A stretch of 64,000 bases of DNA from Pseudoclavibacter caeni (GCF_008831125.1 NZ_WBKA01000003.1:186001-250000); one strand, 5' to 3'. Positions 17,068-27,244 are shown, counted from the stretch's first letter. Notes: a model not told the origin generated them from the sequence alone. A program made the numbers and translations.

Positions 17068-18012
17068 TCAGGGGCGCCGCCCGGTGGCCACCGGGCGCCC
17101 AGAGGCCGACCACTGGCTCCAAGAGCCGGGATAGAGTGCGGCCTCGACGCCGATGACGGCGAGCGCGAGCACCGTGTGCGAGGCGGTCACACCCGACCCA
17201 CAGGAGACCCCGACCGGGCGGCGCCCATCGACACCGAGCGCGGCGAAGCGGGCGCGCAGTACCTCGGGAGCACGGAACCGGCCGTCGGCTCCGAGGTTCT
17301 CCGTGGTCGGCGCGCTGACCGCGCCCGGGATATGCCCGGCCCTCGGGTCGACCGGCTCGACCTCACCGCGGTACCGCTCCCCCGCCCGGGCGTCGAGCAG
17401 CACGCCGGATGCGGGCAGGGCGCCCGCCGCGTCGGCATCGAGCCGCGGCAGGTGTCCGGGGGCGATCCGCAGCGTCCCGGGGGCCGGGACCACTTCGCCC
17501 GGCTCGATCGGGAGGCCGGCGGCCCGCCACACGTCGAGCCCGCCGTCGAGCACCCGCACCTCGGCGACGCCGGCGTCGCGCAGCAGCCACCAGGCGCGCG
17601 CGGCGGAGGTGCCGCCCGCCGCGTCGCAAACCACGACCGGCCGCCCCGGCCGCAGTCCCCAGCGGCGCACCGCGCGCTGCAGGCGCTCCGGGGCGGGCAG
17701 CGGGTGGCGTCCCCGCTGCGGAGACGGCGGATCGGCCAGCTCGGTGTCCAGGTCGACGTACACGGCGCCGGGCAGGTGACCGGCGAGATACGCGCCGTGG
17801 GGATCGGTCGCGCCAAGCGTCCAGCGCACGTCGAGCACCGTCGGGTCGCCGCCGGACGCGAGGAGCGCGGCGAGCTCGCCGACGGACATGAGCGGCCCGG
17901 AGGCATCGGCCGGGACCGCCGCGGTGCCGGCGGCCGGGCCGGGTCGGGCGTCAACCGCCGCGACACCCGCGTCGATCCTGGCCCCCTCGAGGCCCGCGTC
18001 GTCCCCGGCCAT
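17068..18012 (-). CDS. Two-domain sulfurtransferase (rhodanese)
   Basis: A 314-residue protein with two rhodanese domains. The C-terminal active-site loop is CGSGVTA (about Cys270), matching thiosulfate and 3-mercaptopyruvate sulfurtransferases. The N-terminal domain (LDVRWTLGATDPHGAYLAGHLPGAVYVD) is the structural non-catalytic half. It should transfer sulfane sulfur to cyanide or thiols. The first 50 residues are a low-complexity extension. ATG 18012 shares 1 nt with the cinA stop (TGATG), which fixes the start and suggests coupling to cinA. Confidence 0.85.
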   Translation of the reverse strand: MAGDDAGLEGARIDAGVAAVDARPGPAAGTAAVPADASGPLMSVGELAALLASGGDPTVLDVRWTLGATDPHGAYLAGHLPGAVYVDLDTELADPPSPQRGRHPLPAPERLQRAVRRWGLRPGRPVVVCDAAGGTSAARAWWLLRDAGVAEVRVLDGGLDVWRAAGLPIEPGEVVPAPGTLRIAPGHLPRLDADAAGALPASGVLLDARAGERYRGEVEPVDPRAGHIPGAVSAPTTENLGADGRFRAPEVLRARFAALGVDGRRPVGVSCGSGVTASHTVLALAVIGVEAALYPGSWSQWSASGRPVATGRRP

Positions 18013-18533
18013 CAGCGCAGCCCCAGATCGATGTGCTCCCACAGGTGATCGAGCGCGGCGGCCACGGTCGCCTCGCGGATCGCCTGCCGGCCGCCGCCGA
18101 AGTGGTGGGCGAAGTGCTCGACGCCCGACTCCGCGGCGAGTCCGATGAACACCGTTCCCGGCGGCTGCTCGTCCTGCCAGTCCGGCCCGGCGACCCCGGT
18201 CGTGGAGATCCCGACGACCGAGACGAGCGGACCCATCGCGAGGCGCTCGCGCGCGGCGAGCGCCATCTCCTCAGCCACCTGCGGATCGACCGCGCCGCGC
18301 TCCTCGAGCAGGGCCTTGTCCACGCCGAGCAGCCGGTGTTTCAGCGGCGTCTGGTAGGCGGTGATCCCGCCCAGCAGCACGTGGCTGGCGCCCGGCACGT
18401 CCGCGAGGGTCGCGGCCACGAGTCCGGCGGTCAGCGACTCGGCCACCGCGATGGTGAGGCCCAGCCGTCGGTACTGCTGGATGATGAACGCCTGTCGGCT
18501 GACCTGCTGCTCCTCCCTGGGATCGGTCATCAT
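18012..18533 (-). CDS. cinA: CinA C-terminal-domain protein (nicotinamide-nucleotide amidase)
   Basis: A 173-residue protein made only of the CinA C-terminal domain (PncC type). Motifs are VAESLTAGLVAATLADVPGAS and GISTTGVAGPDWQDEQPPGTVFIG. Studied members deamidate nicotinamide mononucleotide to nicotinate mononucleotide. The start ATG overlaps the pgsA stop by 4 nt (ATGA). The pgsA-cinA order is conserved in actinobacteria. Confidence 0.9.
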   Translation of the reverse strand: MMTDPREEQQVSRQAFIIQQYRRLGLTIAVAESLTAGLVAATLADVPGASHVLLGGITAYQTPLKHRLLGVDKALLEERGAVDPQVAEEMALAARERLAMGPLVSVVGISTTGVAGPDWQDEQPPGTVFIGLAAESGVEHFAHHFGGGRQAIREATVAAALDHLWEHIDLGLR

Positions 18534-19186
18534 GCGCGTCCCTCCTCTCCCGACGCGCCGGTCGCGCCGGTCGCGTCGGTCCCGGCGGCGCGCTGCCGGT
18601 GCCCGCGCACCGCGTCGACGATGTACGTCACACCGCTGTAGACGGTGAGCACGACCGCAGCGCCGAGCAGCACCCAGGCCGTCCAGCGCATCCAGCCGAT
18701 GTGGAGCGCGAACGGGCTGAGCGCCACGGCGATCGCGACCGACTGCACGACGGTCTTGAGCTTGCCGGCGCGAGAGGCCGGGATCACGAGCCCGGCGCGC
18801 AGTGCGACGATGCGATAGACCGTGATGCCGACCTCGCGCAGCAGGATGAGGATCGTCACGATCCACCACACGTCGCCGAGCACGCTCAGCCCGATGAGCG
18901 CGAGCCCCGTCATCCCCTTGTCGGCGATCGGATCGGCGATCTTGCCGAAGTCGGTCACCTGACCACGCGAGCGCGCGAGATGCCCGTCCACACCGTCGGA
19001 CGCCATAGCCGCGATGAACAGACCCGTCGCCCACCAGCGGGCGGCGCCGCCGGCGTCGACGTCGACGAGCAGCAGCACGAGCACCGCCGGGGCGAAGAGG
19101 ATGCGCACCACGGTGATCAGGTTCGGCAGGTTCCACGGCGACGGGCCCGTCCCCGGGGCGTGCGCTGCGGTGGGAGTGGTCATCAT
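18530..19186 (-). CDS. pgsA: CDP-diacylglycerol-glycerol-3-phosphate 3-phosphatidyltransferase
   Basis: A 218-residue integral membrane enzyme for phosphatidylglycerol synthesis. The CDP-alcohol phosphotransferase motif D-x2-DG-x2-AR-x8-G-x3-D-x3-D is complete: Asp64, Asp67, Arg72, Gly81, Asp85, Asp89. Several hydrophobic helices surround it and a short Ala/Gly-rich tail follows. Its ATG overlaps the ftsK stop by 4 nt, and its own stop overlaps cinA, so the ftsK-pgsA-cinA-sulfurtransferase genes form a coupled chain. Confidence 0.92.
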   Translation of the reverse strand: MMTTPTAAHAPGTGPSPWNLPNLITVVRILFAPAVLVLLLVDVDAGGAARWWATGLFIAAMASDGVDGHLARSRGQVTDFGKIADPIADKGMTGLALIGLSVLGDVWWIVTILILLREVGITVYRIVALRAGLVIPASRAGKLKTVVQSVAIAVALSPFALHIGWMRWTAWVLLGAAVVLTVYSGVTYIVDAVRGHRQRAAGTDATGATGASGEEGRA

Positions 19187-21942
19187 CGTCCGGTCAACCT
19201 CCAGGCGTCGTCGCCTCCGGGCACGTCAGAGCCGCGCGCCAGGTCGTCCAGGTCGACGTTCGGCACGACCGGACGGCGGGGGTCCCCGCCGCGCGCGTCG
19301 GGCCCGGTCGGGGCATGCTCGTCCGGACCGGTGTACCCGCCCGCACGCCCCGCCGCCGGGGCGGGACGGCCACCGGCGTCCGACGCGCCGGGCGAGCCCT
19401 GCGGCGCGGGCGCGGCGTCCGCGTCATCGTCGTGGATGGAGGCGCGCTCGCCGCGCAGGTACGCGAGCACGTTCGGCAGCAGCTCCGGCCCCACCAGCAC
19501 GTCCCGGGCCTTGGAACCCTCGGACGGGCCGACGATGTCCCGCGACTCGAGCAGGTCCATGAGCCGCCCCGCCTTCGCGAAGCCGATGCGCAGCTTGCGC
19601 TGGAGCATCGAGGTCGACCCGAACTGGTTCGAGACGACGAGGTCGGCGGCGGCGAGCAGATCCTCCAGATCGTCGCCGATGTCGGCGTCGACGTGCCTGT
19701 GCTCGGCCTCCGGCGCCGTGGTGACGTCCTCGCGGTACTCGGGGTTCGCCTGCTCGCGGACGTGCTCGACGACCCGGTGGATCTCGTCCTCCTCGACCCA
19801 GGCGCCCTGCACGCGGGCAGGCTTGTTCGCCCCCATCGGCAGGAAGAGCGCGTCGCCCTGGCCGATGAGCTTGTCAGCGCCGGACTGGTCGAGGATGACC
19901 CGGGAGTCGGTGATGCTGGTGACAGCGAACGCGAGCCGGGAGGGCACGTTGGCCTTGATGAGCCCGGTGACCACGTCGACGCTCGGCCGCTGCGTGGCGA
20001 GGACAAGGTGGATGCCGCTGGCCCGGGCGAGCTGCGTGATGCGGACGATCGAGTCCTCCACGTCCTTCGGCGCGACCATCATGAGGTCGGCCAGCTCGTC
20101 GACGACCACGAGCAGGTAGGGGTAGGGGCGCAGCACACGCTTCGATCCCTCCGGCGGGGTGACCTCGCCGGCGATGACGGCCCGGTTGAAGTCGTCGATG
20201 TGCTTGTAACCGTACTGGGCGAGGTCGTCGTAGCGGTGGTCCATCTCCTTGACCACCCACTGCAGCGCGTCAGCAGCTCGCTTCGGGTTCGTGATGATCG
20301 GGGTGATCAGGTGCGGCACGCCCGCGTAGTTCGACAGCTCCACCCTTTTCGGGTCGACGAGGATCATCCGCACCTGGGCTGGGGTGGCCCGCAGCAGGAT
20401 CGAGGTGATCATCGAGTTGACGAAGCTCGACTTGCCGGAGCCGGTGGAGCCGGCGACGAGCAGGTGCGGCATCTTCGCGAGGTTCGCGAGCACGAACCCG
20501 CCCTCGACGTCCTTGCCCACGCCGATCGTGAGCGGATGGTGGCTCTTCTGCGCGGCCGGCGAGCGCAGGATGTCACCCAGGTGCACGATCTCGCGATCGC
20601 GATTGGGGATCTCCACGCCGATGGCGCTCTTGCCGGGGATCGGCGAGAGGATGCGCACGTCGGCGCTGGCGACCTGGTAGGCGATGTTCTTGCTCAGCGC
20701 CGTGAACCGCTCGACCTTCACACCGGGACCGAGCTCGACCTCATAGCGGGTGACCGTCGGACCGCGACTGAACCCGGAGACCCTCCCGTCGACGCCGAAC
20801 TGCCGCATCACCTCAGTCAGCTGCGCGATGACCTCGTCGTTGACCTTCGTGCGCGCCTGGGCCGGGGCGCCGCGGGAGAGCAGGTCGAGGCTCGGCAGGT
20901 GGTAGGGATGCTCGGGGTCGTCGAGCGCGCTGGGCTCGGGGGTGAACTCGTCGGGCTCGTCGGCGGGCGCCGCGGCGGTGTCGCCCGCGCCGAGCACGGT
21001 GGTCTGCTGGGTCGCCGCGTCATGGATCGTCGCGGCCGGCTCGTCGGGCAGGTCGAACAGCGCGGCGACGGCCTCGGTGTCCGTGCCGGCGGGCTCGACG
21101 GCGCTGGCGGCGGCGTGCTCCGCGCCCTCCGCCGCCTTCCGCGCGCGACGCTCCGCCCTGGTCGGGCGGGCGGGCGGGCGGTCCCGGGCCTTCTTCTCCG
21201 CGGTGAGGCCGGGGCCGTGCGGCGCGGCGGACGACGTGGTCGCCACCGCCTCGTCCGCGGGCGCGTCCATGTCAAACAGCGCGCGGTACAGCTCCCGCAG
21301 CCGTCGGCCGATCCGGTTCGGCGGGGTGCGGGTGATGACGAGCACGCTCAGCCCGAGCAGCGCGGTGAGCACCGGCACGGCGAACCAGGCGGTCAGGGCC
21401 ATCGGCGCGACGGCGACGGTGTAGCCGACCACCCCGCCGGCCGCGGCGATCACCGCGAGGCCGTCGCTCGGGGCGGGGTTCCCCTGGGCGATCTGCCACA
21501 GACCCGCCTGCATGGCGATGAAGAAGGCCACGCCGATGCCGAGCCGCCCGGTGTCGGCGCTGCTCGCGGGGTGGTGGAACAACCACAGCCCGAGCAGGAA
21601 GAACAGCACGGGCAGCAGCACGGCGGATCCGCCGAACAGGGCGCCGAAGGTCACGTCGTGCAGCCACGCCCCGGCGGCGGTGCCGGGCAGGAACCACTCG
21701 ACGACGACGCCCGCTGCGGCCAGCAGCACGAGGGTGAACGGCAGCCCGTCGCGGCGGTCCTCGGGCGCGACCCGGTCGGGCGCGAACGAGCGCGCCGCGG
21801 CGCCGACCCCGTGCGCGCAGGCGACCCACACCCGGCGTAGGAACGCCCCGAATCCCTCCCCCGCGGCGCGCTGCGCCCCGGTGTCGAGCACACGGGTCCT
21901 CGCCGTCTCGGGGGCAGACTTCTCGCGGGTTCGACGGGCCAT
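19183..21942 (-). CDS. ftsK: DNA translocase FtsK/SpoIIIE
   Basis: A 919-residue septal DNA pump that resolves and moves chromosomes during division. It has an N-terminal domain with four membrane helices, a long Ala/Glu/Pro-rich linker, the motor domain with Walker [10 protein letters not shown] at about residue 495 and Walker [13 protein letters not shown], and a C-terminal gamma winged-helix domain ([16 protein letters not shown]). A further acidic/Gly-rich tail follows gamma. ATG 21942 is supported by TAGCGT 7 nt upstream. Confidence 0.95.
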   Translation of the reverse strand: MARRTREKSAPETARTRVLDTGAQRAAGEGFGAFLRRVWVACAHGVGAAARSFAPDRVAPEDRRDGLPFTLVLLAAAGVVVEWFLPGTAAGAWLHDVTFGALFGGSAVLLPVLFFLLGLWLFHHPASSADTGRLGIGVAFFIAMQAGLWQIAQGNPAPSDGLAVIAAAGGVVGYTVAVAPMALTAWFAVPVLTALLGLSVLVITRTPPNRIGRRLRELYRALFDMDAPADEAVATTSSAAPHGPGLTAEKKARDRPPARPTRAERRARKAAEGAEHAAASAVEPAGTDTEAVAALFDLPDEPAATIHDAATQQTTVLGAGDTAAAPADEPDEFTPEPSALDDPEHPYHLPSLDLLSRGAPAQARTKVNDEVIAQLTEVMRQFGVDGRVSGFSRGPTVTRYEVELGPGVKVERFTALSKNIAYQVASADVRILSPIPGKSAIGVEIPNRDREIVHLGDILRSPAAQKSHHPLTIGVGKDVEGGFVLANLAKMPHLLVAGSTGSGKSSFVNSMITSILLRATPAQVRMILVDPKRVELSNYAGVPHLITPIITNPKRAADALQWVVKEMDHRYDDLAQYGYKHIDDFNRAVIAGEVTPPEGSKRVLRPYPYLLVVVDELADLMMVAPKDVEDSIVRITQLARASGIHLVLATQRPSVDVVTGLIKANVPSRLAFAVTSITDSRVILDQSGADKLIGQGDALFLPMGANKPARVQGAWVEEDEIHRVVEHVREQANPEYREDVTTAPEAEHRHVDADIGDDLEDLLAAADLVVSNQFGSTSMLQRKLRIGFAKAGRLMDLLESRDIVGPSEGSKARDVLVGPELLPNVLAYLRGERASIHDDDADAAPAPQGSPGASDAGGRPAPAAGRAGGYTGPDEHAPTGPDARGGDPRRPVVPNVDLDDLARGSDVPGGDDAWRLTGR

Positions 21943-21949
21943 GCCGTCA

Positions 21950-21955
21950 ACGCTA
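21950..21955 (-). promoter_or_regulatory. Putative -10 (TAGCGT) of ftsK
   Basis: TAGCGT lies 7 nt before the ATG at 21942 with no Shine-Dalgarno between, consistent with a leaderless ftsK mRNA. Confidence 0.5.
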
Positions 21956-22006
21956 CCCGCCCCCGCCGACGGGCGCACGCGCACACGCGGGCGCCCGTCG
22001 TGGCGG

Positions 22007-23728
22007 TCAGTCGCTCTCGTTGACGATCTCGACGTCGTCGACGCTCTCGGCCTCGAGCACGATCGGCACGATCATCGGCTTGCGGTGCAGCTTCTGGCTC
22101 ACCCAGCGACCGAGCGTGCGACGCACCACCTGCTGCATGGCCTGCGTGCTGCGCTCGCCCTGCGCGTAGACGTCGTCGAGCGCCTTGACGACCTTCTTCA
22201 CGAGCGGCTCGAACACGCGGTCGTCCTCGGCGAGGCCGCGCGACTGGATGTCGGGGCCGACCACGATGTGCCCGGTCTCGAGGTTGATGCCCACGATCAC
22301 GGTGATGAACCCCTCGGCGCTCAGGATGCGCCGGTCGCGCAGGTCGTCCTCGGTGATCTCGCCGATGGACGAGCCGTCGACGAAGATGTGGTCGTTGCGG
22401 TACTGCCCGGTGATCTTCACCCGGCCCTTCGCGAGGTCGACAATCGACCCGGAGTGCGCGATGACCACGCCCTTGGGCGCGATGCCGGTGGAGGTGGCCA
22501 GATCCGCGTTCGCGTGCAGGTGGCGCACCTCGCCATGCACGGGCATCGCCATCTTCGGCCGCACGACGTTGTACCACTGCAGCAGCTCGCCGGAGTTGCC
22601 GTGCCCGGAGACGTGCACGTGCGCGTTGCCCTTGTGGAAGACCTCGGCGCCCTTGTCGATGAGCTTGTTGATCAGCGCGTACACCGAGTTCTCATTGCCC
22701 GGGATGAGCGACGAGGCCAGCAGCACCGTGTCACCCTCCTCGACCGTGATCGAGGGATGCACGCCGTTGGCGATCCGCGACAGCGCCGCGAGCGTCTCGC
22801 CCTGCGAGCCCGTGCAGATGTAGACCACCTTCTCGCGTGGCATCTTCACGGCCTTCTTCAGGTCGACGAGCACGCCGTCGGGGATGTGCAGGTAGCCGAG
22901 CTCCTGGGCGATGCCGAGGTTGCGCAGCATCGACCGGCCGACGAACACGACCTTGCGGTGGGCCCGCGCCGCCGAGTTCACGATCTGCTGCACGCGGTGG
23001 ACGTGCGACGAGAACGTGGAGACGATCACCTGGTGCTTCGCCTCGCGGATGATGCGATCGATCGTCGGGCCGACGCTGCGCTCCGAGGGCGTGTAGCCGG
23101 GCCGATCGGCGTTCGTGGAGTCGATCAGCAGCAGGTCGACGCCCTCGGCGCCGAGGCGACCGAGCCCCTGGAAGTCGGTGACCCGTCCGTCGATCGGGGT
23201 CTGGTCGACCTTGACGTCGCCGGTGTGCAGCACCGTGCCGGCCTTCGTGTGGATGCCGACGGCGAGACAGTCGGGGATGGAGTGGGTGACCGTGAAGAAC
23301 TCGAGGACGAACTCGCCGACGGTGAGCTTGTCCCGGGCCTCGACCACGATCGACTCCGGGGTGATCCCGTGCTCCTTGAGCTTCGCCTCGGTCAGCCCGA
23401 GGGTCAGACGCGAGCCGATGATCGGGATGTCCGGGCGCAGCTTGAGCAGGTACGGCACCGCGCCGATGTGGTCCTCGTGCCCGTGGGTGAGCACGAGCGC
23501 CTCGACGTCGTCGAGCCGGTCGGCGATCGGGGCGAAGTCGGGCAGGATGAGGTCGACGCCCGGCTGGGTGTCCTCCGGGAACAGCACGCCGCAGTCCACG
23601 ATGAGGATGCGCCCGTTGATCTCGAAGGTGGTCATGTTGCGCCCCACCTCGCCGAGCCCGCCGAGCGGGGTGATGCGCAGGGTGTCACGGCGCAGCTTCG
23701 GCGGCTGCTGGATCACTGTTGCAGACAA
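22007..23728 (-). CDS. rnj: Ribonuclease J
   Basis: A 573-residue metallo-beta-lactamase/beta-CASP ribonuclease that acts as 5'-3' exonuclease and endonuclease in mRNA and rRNA processing. The metal site [10 protein letters not shown] is at about residues 80-87, and the beta-CASP and C-terminal domains are complete. The start is a TTG at 23728 after GGAAAGG; the first residues [15 protein letters not shown] fit the family. The leader contains two hairpins. The ftsK-rnj-dapA neighbourhood is conserved in actinobacteria. Confidence 0.95.
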   Translation of the reverse strand: MSATVIQQPPKLRRDTLRITPLGGLGEVGRNMTTFEINGRILIVDCGVLFPEDTQPGVDLILPDFAPIADRLDDVEALVLTHGHEDHIGAVPYLLKLRPDIPIIGSRLTLGLTEAKLKEHGITPESIVVEARDKLTVGEFVLEFFTVTHSIPDCLAVGIHTKAGTVLHTGDVKVDQTPIDGRVTDFQGLGRLGAEGVDLLLIDSTNADRPGYTPSERSVGPTIDRIIREAKHQVIVSTFSSHVHRVQQIVNSAARAHRKVVFVGRSMLRNLGIAQELGYLHIPDGVLVDLKKAVKMPREKVVYICTGSQGETLAALSRIANGVHPSITVEEGDTVLLASSLIPGNENSVYALINKLIDKGAEVFHKGNAHVHVSGHGNSGELLQWYNVVRPKMAMPVHGEVRHLHANADLATSTGIAPKGVVIAHSGSIVDLAKGRVKITGQYRNDHIFVDGSSIGEITEDDLRDRRILSAEGFITVIVGINLETGHIVVGPDIQSRGLAEDDRVFEPLVKKVVKALDDVYAQGERSTQAMQQVVRRTLGRWVSQKLHRKPMIVPIVLEAESVDDVEIVNESD

Positions 23729-23741
23729 ATTCAGCCTTTCC

Positions 23742-23817
23742 GGGCACAGGAGTGCCCCGGTTCATGAGCGCACGGACGGCGCTCCTCTTCCTCTCGGATC
23801 GCGAACCGCTCGCGATC
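23742..23817 (-). promoter_or_regulatory. Structured leader of rnj (two hairpins)
   Basis: The dapA-rnj gap holds an 8-bp perfect stem GATCGCGA/TCGCGATC (23797-23804 with 23810-23817, 5-nt loop). Nearer the gene is a 6-bp stem GGGCAC/GTGCCC (23742-23747 with 23752-23757, 4-nt loop), which ends 13 nt before the TTG start and abuts the Shine-Dalgarno. One may end the dapA transcript; both could be leader structures. Confidence 0.45.
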
Positions 23818-23881
23818 GACAAAGCTCCTCGGCCGGATCCCCGGCCACTCGCCCGACCTCGCGGCGACAGGCGTCATGCGG

Positions 23882-24874
23882 TCACGCGTTGCGACGCGCC
23901 GCCCCCGGGATGCGCGGCAGCGCCCCGCCGGCCGCGGCATTGCGGTCGGGGCGGAAGTCGCTGAAGTCCACGCCCGGGATCTCGCCGACCTCGGCGATGT
24001 CGGCCTCGATGACCGCGGCCTCGGCCTCCTCCGGCCCCACGAGAGGCAGCCGCACCCGCGGGCTTCCGATGCGGCCGAGCCCGTGGAGGATGTACTTCGT
24101 GGAGACTGTGCCGGGGATGTGCGTCATGGTCGCGCGCACGAGCGGTTCGAGCGCCCGGTGCATCTCGAGTGCCTGAGCGAAGTCGTTGGCGTTGACGGCG
24201 TCGAACATGCGCCGGTAGGCGGCGGAGGCGATGTTCGCGGTGACGCTGACCACGCCGACCGCGCCGATCGCCGCGTGCGCGAGCGCGTGCGTGTCATCCC
24301 CCGAGTAGTAGGCGAGGTCGGTCTCGCCCAAGACGTGCGACACCTGGGCGAAGTCGCCCTTCGCATCCTTGACCGCGACGACGTTGGGATGCTTCGCCGC
24401 GCGCAGGATCGTGTCGTAGGCGAGCGGGATGCCCGCGCGCCCCGGGATGTCGTACAGGATGACCGGCAGGTCGGTCGCGTCGGCGACCATGCGGATGTGC
24501 GTGAGCACGCCCGCCTGCGTGGGCTTGAGGTAGTAGGGGGTGACGAGCAGGATGCCGTCGGCGCCGGCCGCCGCGGACTCGCGGGCGAGCTGGATGGCGT
24601 GCGCGGTCTCGTTGGAGGGCCCGCCGGAGATGATGCGGGCGCGGGAGCCGGCCACCTGCTTCGCGGTGCGCACGAGCTGGATCTTCTCGGCGTCGGTGAG
24701 CGTCGACGTCTCGCCGGTGGTGCCGCTGACGACGATGCCGTCCGCGCCCTGCGTCACGCAGCCGTCGATGAGCGCCTCGACCCCGGGCCAGTCGACCTCG
24801 CCGTCCGACCGCATCGGGGTGACGACGGCGACGAGAACCTGTCCGAGCTGTTCGATGACGTCAGAGTTGTGCAC
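23882..24874 (-). CDS. dapA: 4-Hydroxy-tetrahydrodipicolinate synthase
   Basis: A 330-residue aldolase-class enzyme condensing pyruvate with aspartate semialdehyde, the first committed step to DAP and lysine. The Schiff-base lysine is about Lys169 in VVAVKDAKGD, and the catalytic tyrosine is about Tyr142 in LYDIPGR. GTTGETSTL is the substrate-binding loop. The C terminus carries about 25 extra residues. The GTG start at 24874 lies 6 nt after TAGACT, suggesting a leaderless mRNA. Confidence 0.95.
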   Translation of the reverse strand: MHNSDVIEQLGQVLVAVVTPMRSDGEVDWPGVEALIDGCVTQGADGIVVSGTTGETSTLTDAEKIQLVRTAKQVAGSRARIISGGPSNETAHAIQLARESAAAGADGILLVTPYYLKPTQAGVLTHIRMVADATDLPVILYDIPGRAGIPLAYDTILRAAKHPNVVAVKDAKGDFAQVSHVLGETDLAYYSGDDTHALAHAAIGAVGVVSVTANIASAAYRRMFDAVNANDFAQALEMHRALEPLVRATMTHIPGTVSTKYILHGLGRIGSPRVRLPLVGPEEAEAAVIEADIAEVGEIPGVDFSDFRPDRNAAAGGALPRIPGAARRNA

Positions 24875-24880
24875 CGCGCC

Positions 24881-24886
24881 AGTCTA
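24881..24886 (-). promoter_or_regulatory. Putative -10 (TAGACT) of dapA
   Basis: TAGACT lies 6 nt before the GTG at 24874. It overlaps the TAG stop codon of the upstream membrane-protein gene. Confidence 0.5.
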
Positions 24887-25420
24887 CTCCTGATCCCCAT
24901 CATGTGGGCCGGCGCCCGGCGACGACGCCGCGGCGGCCGTGCCGCGTCCGGCCCGCTCGGCCCGGATCGCGTCGACGATCGCCCGCCGGGCCTCCCGCCG
25001 GTGCCCGGCCGCGTCGAGCATGAGCCCGCAGCGCAGCAGAGACCTCCAGTCGTCGGGATGCGCGTCGGCGTCACGCGTGTAGCGCTCGAGGCGCCGCCCC
25101 GCGACAGCGCGGTCAGCTCGACCGCTCGGCAGCACCGGCAGGTCGTCGGTGGGCAGTCCCTCCTCCTCGGCGAGCCGCTCGATGAGCCGGTTCGCGTCGA
25201 CCGCGAAGCGGATCTCCGCCCAGATGGCGTACACCCCGAGCAGCGGGAACAGCAGCAGGCAGACGCCCATCACCCGGGCGATCACGTCGTCGACGCCGAT
25301 GAGGATGATCGCCCGCTGGAACACGACGAGCACGTACAGTGCGAGGAAGGCGATCATCGTCATCGCCCAGGCGAAGGAGCGACGCTGGCCGCGCCGGTCG
25401 AGCTGGGGCCCCGCGGTCAT
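24884..25420 (-). CDS. Conserved membrane protein, unknown function
   Basis: A 178-residue protein with two hydrophobic helices near the N terminus (MTMIAFLALYVLVVFQRAIILIGV and MGVCLLLFPLLGVYAIW). A soluble domain follows whose DADAHPDDWRSLLRCGLMLDAAGHRREARRAI segment looks like a tetratricopeptide-type helical hairpin. The tail is Ala/Gly-rich. It starts 4 nt after the dapB stop, so it is expressed with dapB. No function can be assigned. Confidence 0.7.
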   Translation of the reverse strand: MTAGPQLDRRGQRRSFAWAMTMIAFLALYVLVVFQRAIILIGVDDVIARVMGVCLLLFPLLGVYAIWAEIRFAVDANRLIERLAEEEGLPTDDLPVLPSGRADRAVAGRRLERYTRDADAHPDDWRSLLRCGLMLDAAGHRREARRAIVDAIRAERAGRGTAAAASSPGAGPHDGDQE

Positions 25421-25424
25421 CGGG

Positions 25425-26138
25425 TCACAGTCCGATCACGTCGGCGAGCCCGACCGTCACGCCGGTGTGCTCGTGGGCGTGCCGGATGGTGCGGGCGATC
25501 CCGTCCCGATAGGCGTCGATGCTCAGCGTCTCGTGACGCAGCTGCAGCGTCTCGGCCGCGCCGCCGAAGACGACCTGCTGCACGGCGTCCACACCCTGCA
25601 GACGCAGCGAGTGGACGGGGATGCCCGCCACCGCCTGACCCCGCGCGGGCTGCTCCGGGTGCGGCTGGTCGTACGGACCGCCGTGGGCGTCCGCGATGAG
25701 CTCGGCCGTGCGAACGGCCGTGCCCGACGGCGAGTCCCGCTTGCGCGCCGGGTGCGCCTCGACGATCTCCACCGAGTCGTACAGCGGCGCGGCGAGCTCC
25801 GCGAACCGGGTGGCCAGCGCCGATCCCACGGAGAAGTTCGGGATGATGTCGAGCGCCGACCGCTCCACGCGCGAGGCGACCTCGGCGATCCGCTCGGCCG
25901 TCCACCCGGAGGTGCCGACGACGATGTCGAGGCCCGCGTCGAGCGCGTGCTCGACGATGCGGCGACTCGCGTCGTAGGTGGTGAAGTCCACGACGACGTC
26001 GGCGCCGTCCATGGCGGCGAGATCCGACCGGGAGTCGAGCGCGGCGTGGAGGGCGAGTCCGTCGTCGTGCTCGATGATGTCCTGCACGAGCCGGCCCATC
26101 CGGCCGGTCGCGCCGGTGACGGCGATGCTGAGAGTCAT
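25425..26138 (-). CDS. dapB: 4-Hydroxy-tetrahydrodipicolinate reductase
   Basis: A 237-residue NAD(P)H-dependent reductase for the second DAP-pathway step. The N-terminal Rossmann motif is VTGATGRMGRL, the substrate loop is VEAHPARKRDSPSGTA with the conserved His and Lys, and VVGTSGW is typical. ATG 26138 is preferred over an ATG 9 nt upstream because TATCAT lies 7 nt before it. The downstream membrane protein follows after 4 nt. Confidence 0.94.
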   Translation of the reverse strand: MTLSIAVTGATGRMGRLVQDIIEHDDGLALHAALDSRSDLAAMDGADVVVDFTTYDASRRIVEHALDAGLDIVVGTSGWTAERIAEVASRVERSALDIIPNFSVGSALATRFAELAAPLYDSVEIVEAHPARKRDSPSGTAVRTAELIADAHGGPYDQPHPEQPARGQAVAGIPVHSLRLQGVDAVQQVVFGGAAETLQLRHETLSIDAYRDGIARTIRHAHEHTGVTVGLADVIGL

Positions 26139-26145
26139 GGTCCCC

Positions 26146-26151
26146 ATGATA
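26146..26151 (-). promoter_or_regulatory. Putative -10 (TATCAT) of dapB
   Basis: TATCAT lies 7 nt before the ATG at 26138 and contains part of the alternative ATG at 26147, which therefore cannot be used from this promoter. Confidence 0.5.
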
Positions 26152-26278
26152 GGGCCAGGCCCCGGCGGGTGGTGTGGGTCTCGATCCACCGGCCACGGGA
26201 TGCCGCCGGACATCCCCGGAACCTTCGTCCCACGGGGCGACTCCGCAGGACGGGACCACGCCCGTCGGCCCGGCCCCG

Positions 26279-27232
26279 TCAGCGCAGGGGGTCGAGGCGG
26301 CGCACCACGTCGTCGAGCAGTCCGGAGGCGCCGAACCGCAGGCGGGCCGGGGAGATCGCGTCATCGCCGAGCAACGTCCGCGCCAGCCGCACGTACCCGG
26401 CCGCCTGGTCGACCGTGCGCACCCCGCCGGCGATCTTGACCCCGCGGGGCTGCCCCGTCTCGGCCTCCCAGTGCGCCACGGCCTGCAGCAGCACCGCGGC
26501 GGCCTCCGGCGTGGCCCCGCGCCGCCCCTTGCCCGTGGAGGTCTTCACGAAGTCCGCACCGCCGAGCAGGGCGAGGAACGCGCCTGCGAGCATGAGGTCA
26601 TAGGAGGGCAGCTCGCCGGTCTCGAGGATCACCTTCAGCAGCGCGCGGCTGCCGTCGCCCCGCTCGACCAGGCGCCGGGCGTCGAACACCCAGGCGTGCA
26701 CGTCGGCCAGGCGACCGCTCACGAGCGCGCCCCGGTCGATCACGATGTCGATCTCGTCGGCGCCGCAGTCGATCGCGTGCCGCACCTCGGCGACCTTCGC
26801 CGCCAGCGGCGAGCGTCCGTGCGGGAATCCGCCGGCGACCGCGGCCAGGGCGACCGGGGCGTCCGCCGCGTCGAGCGCCTGCCGTGCCGGGGCGACGAAG
26901 TCGGCATGCAAGCACACCGCGGCCGTCGGCGGCAGCGCCACGGCGTCCGCGGTCTCCCCGGCCGGGCGCACCGCCCGGGCGACGAGGTCGCGCACTCGCT
27001 CCGGGGTGTCGTCGGGGGCCAGGCTCGTCAGGTCGATCAGCCCGGTGAGGACGCCGAGGCCCGCGAGATCCACCGGCGGGCGCGCCTGCGCGAGCTGCGC
27101 GCTCACCCAGGGCTCGAGCTCCTCCGGGGCGACGTGCGGCACCCCGTCGATCAGCTCGTGCAGGCGCGCCTCGGTCGGCGGACCGTCGAGCAGGCGGTGG
27201 CTGGTCTCCAGGACGGTCGTCAGGTCGGTCAT
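26279..27232 (-). CDS. deoC: Deoxyribose-phosphate aldolase
   Basis: A 317-residue class I aldolase that splits 2-deoxyribose 5-phosphate into acetaldehyde and glyceraldehyde 3-phosphate in deoxynucleoside breakdown. The Schiff-base lysine is about Lys230 in FVKTSTGKG; LKVILETGEL and GVKIAGGVR supply other active-site residues. It is longer than the about 220-260 residues of most bacterial DeoC and matches the longer branch also found in animals. ATG 27232 lies 6 nt after TAGACT. The divergent GntR gene may regulate it. Confidence 0.92.
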   Translation of the reverse strand: MTDLTTVLETSHRLLDGPPTEARLHELIDGVPHVAPEELEPWVSAQLAQARPPVDLAGLGVLTGLIDLTSLAPDDTPERVRDLVARAVRPAGETADAVALPPTAAVCLHADFVAPARQALDAADAPVALAAVAGGFPHGRSPLAAKVAEVRHAIDCGADEIDIVIDRGALVSGRLADVHAWVFDARRLVERGDGSRALLKVILETGELPSYDLMLAGAFLALLGGADFVKTSTGKGRRGATPEAAAVLLQAVAHWEAETGQPRGVKIAGGVRTVDQAAGYVRLARTLLGDDAISPARLRFGASGLLDDVVRRLDPLR

Positions 27233-27238
27233 GCCGCA

Positions 27239-27244
27239 AGTCTA
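27239..27244 (-). promoter_or_regulatory. Putative -10 (TAGACT) of deoC
   Basis: TAGACT lies 6 nt before the ATG at 27232, fitting a leaderless transcript. Confidence 0.5.

Noticed and set aside
19315-21840. Plus-strand frame of about 840 codons opposite ftsK
   Set aside because: It is fully antisense to ftsK, whose motifs are unambiguous. Composition is typical of GC-driven shadow frames.
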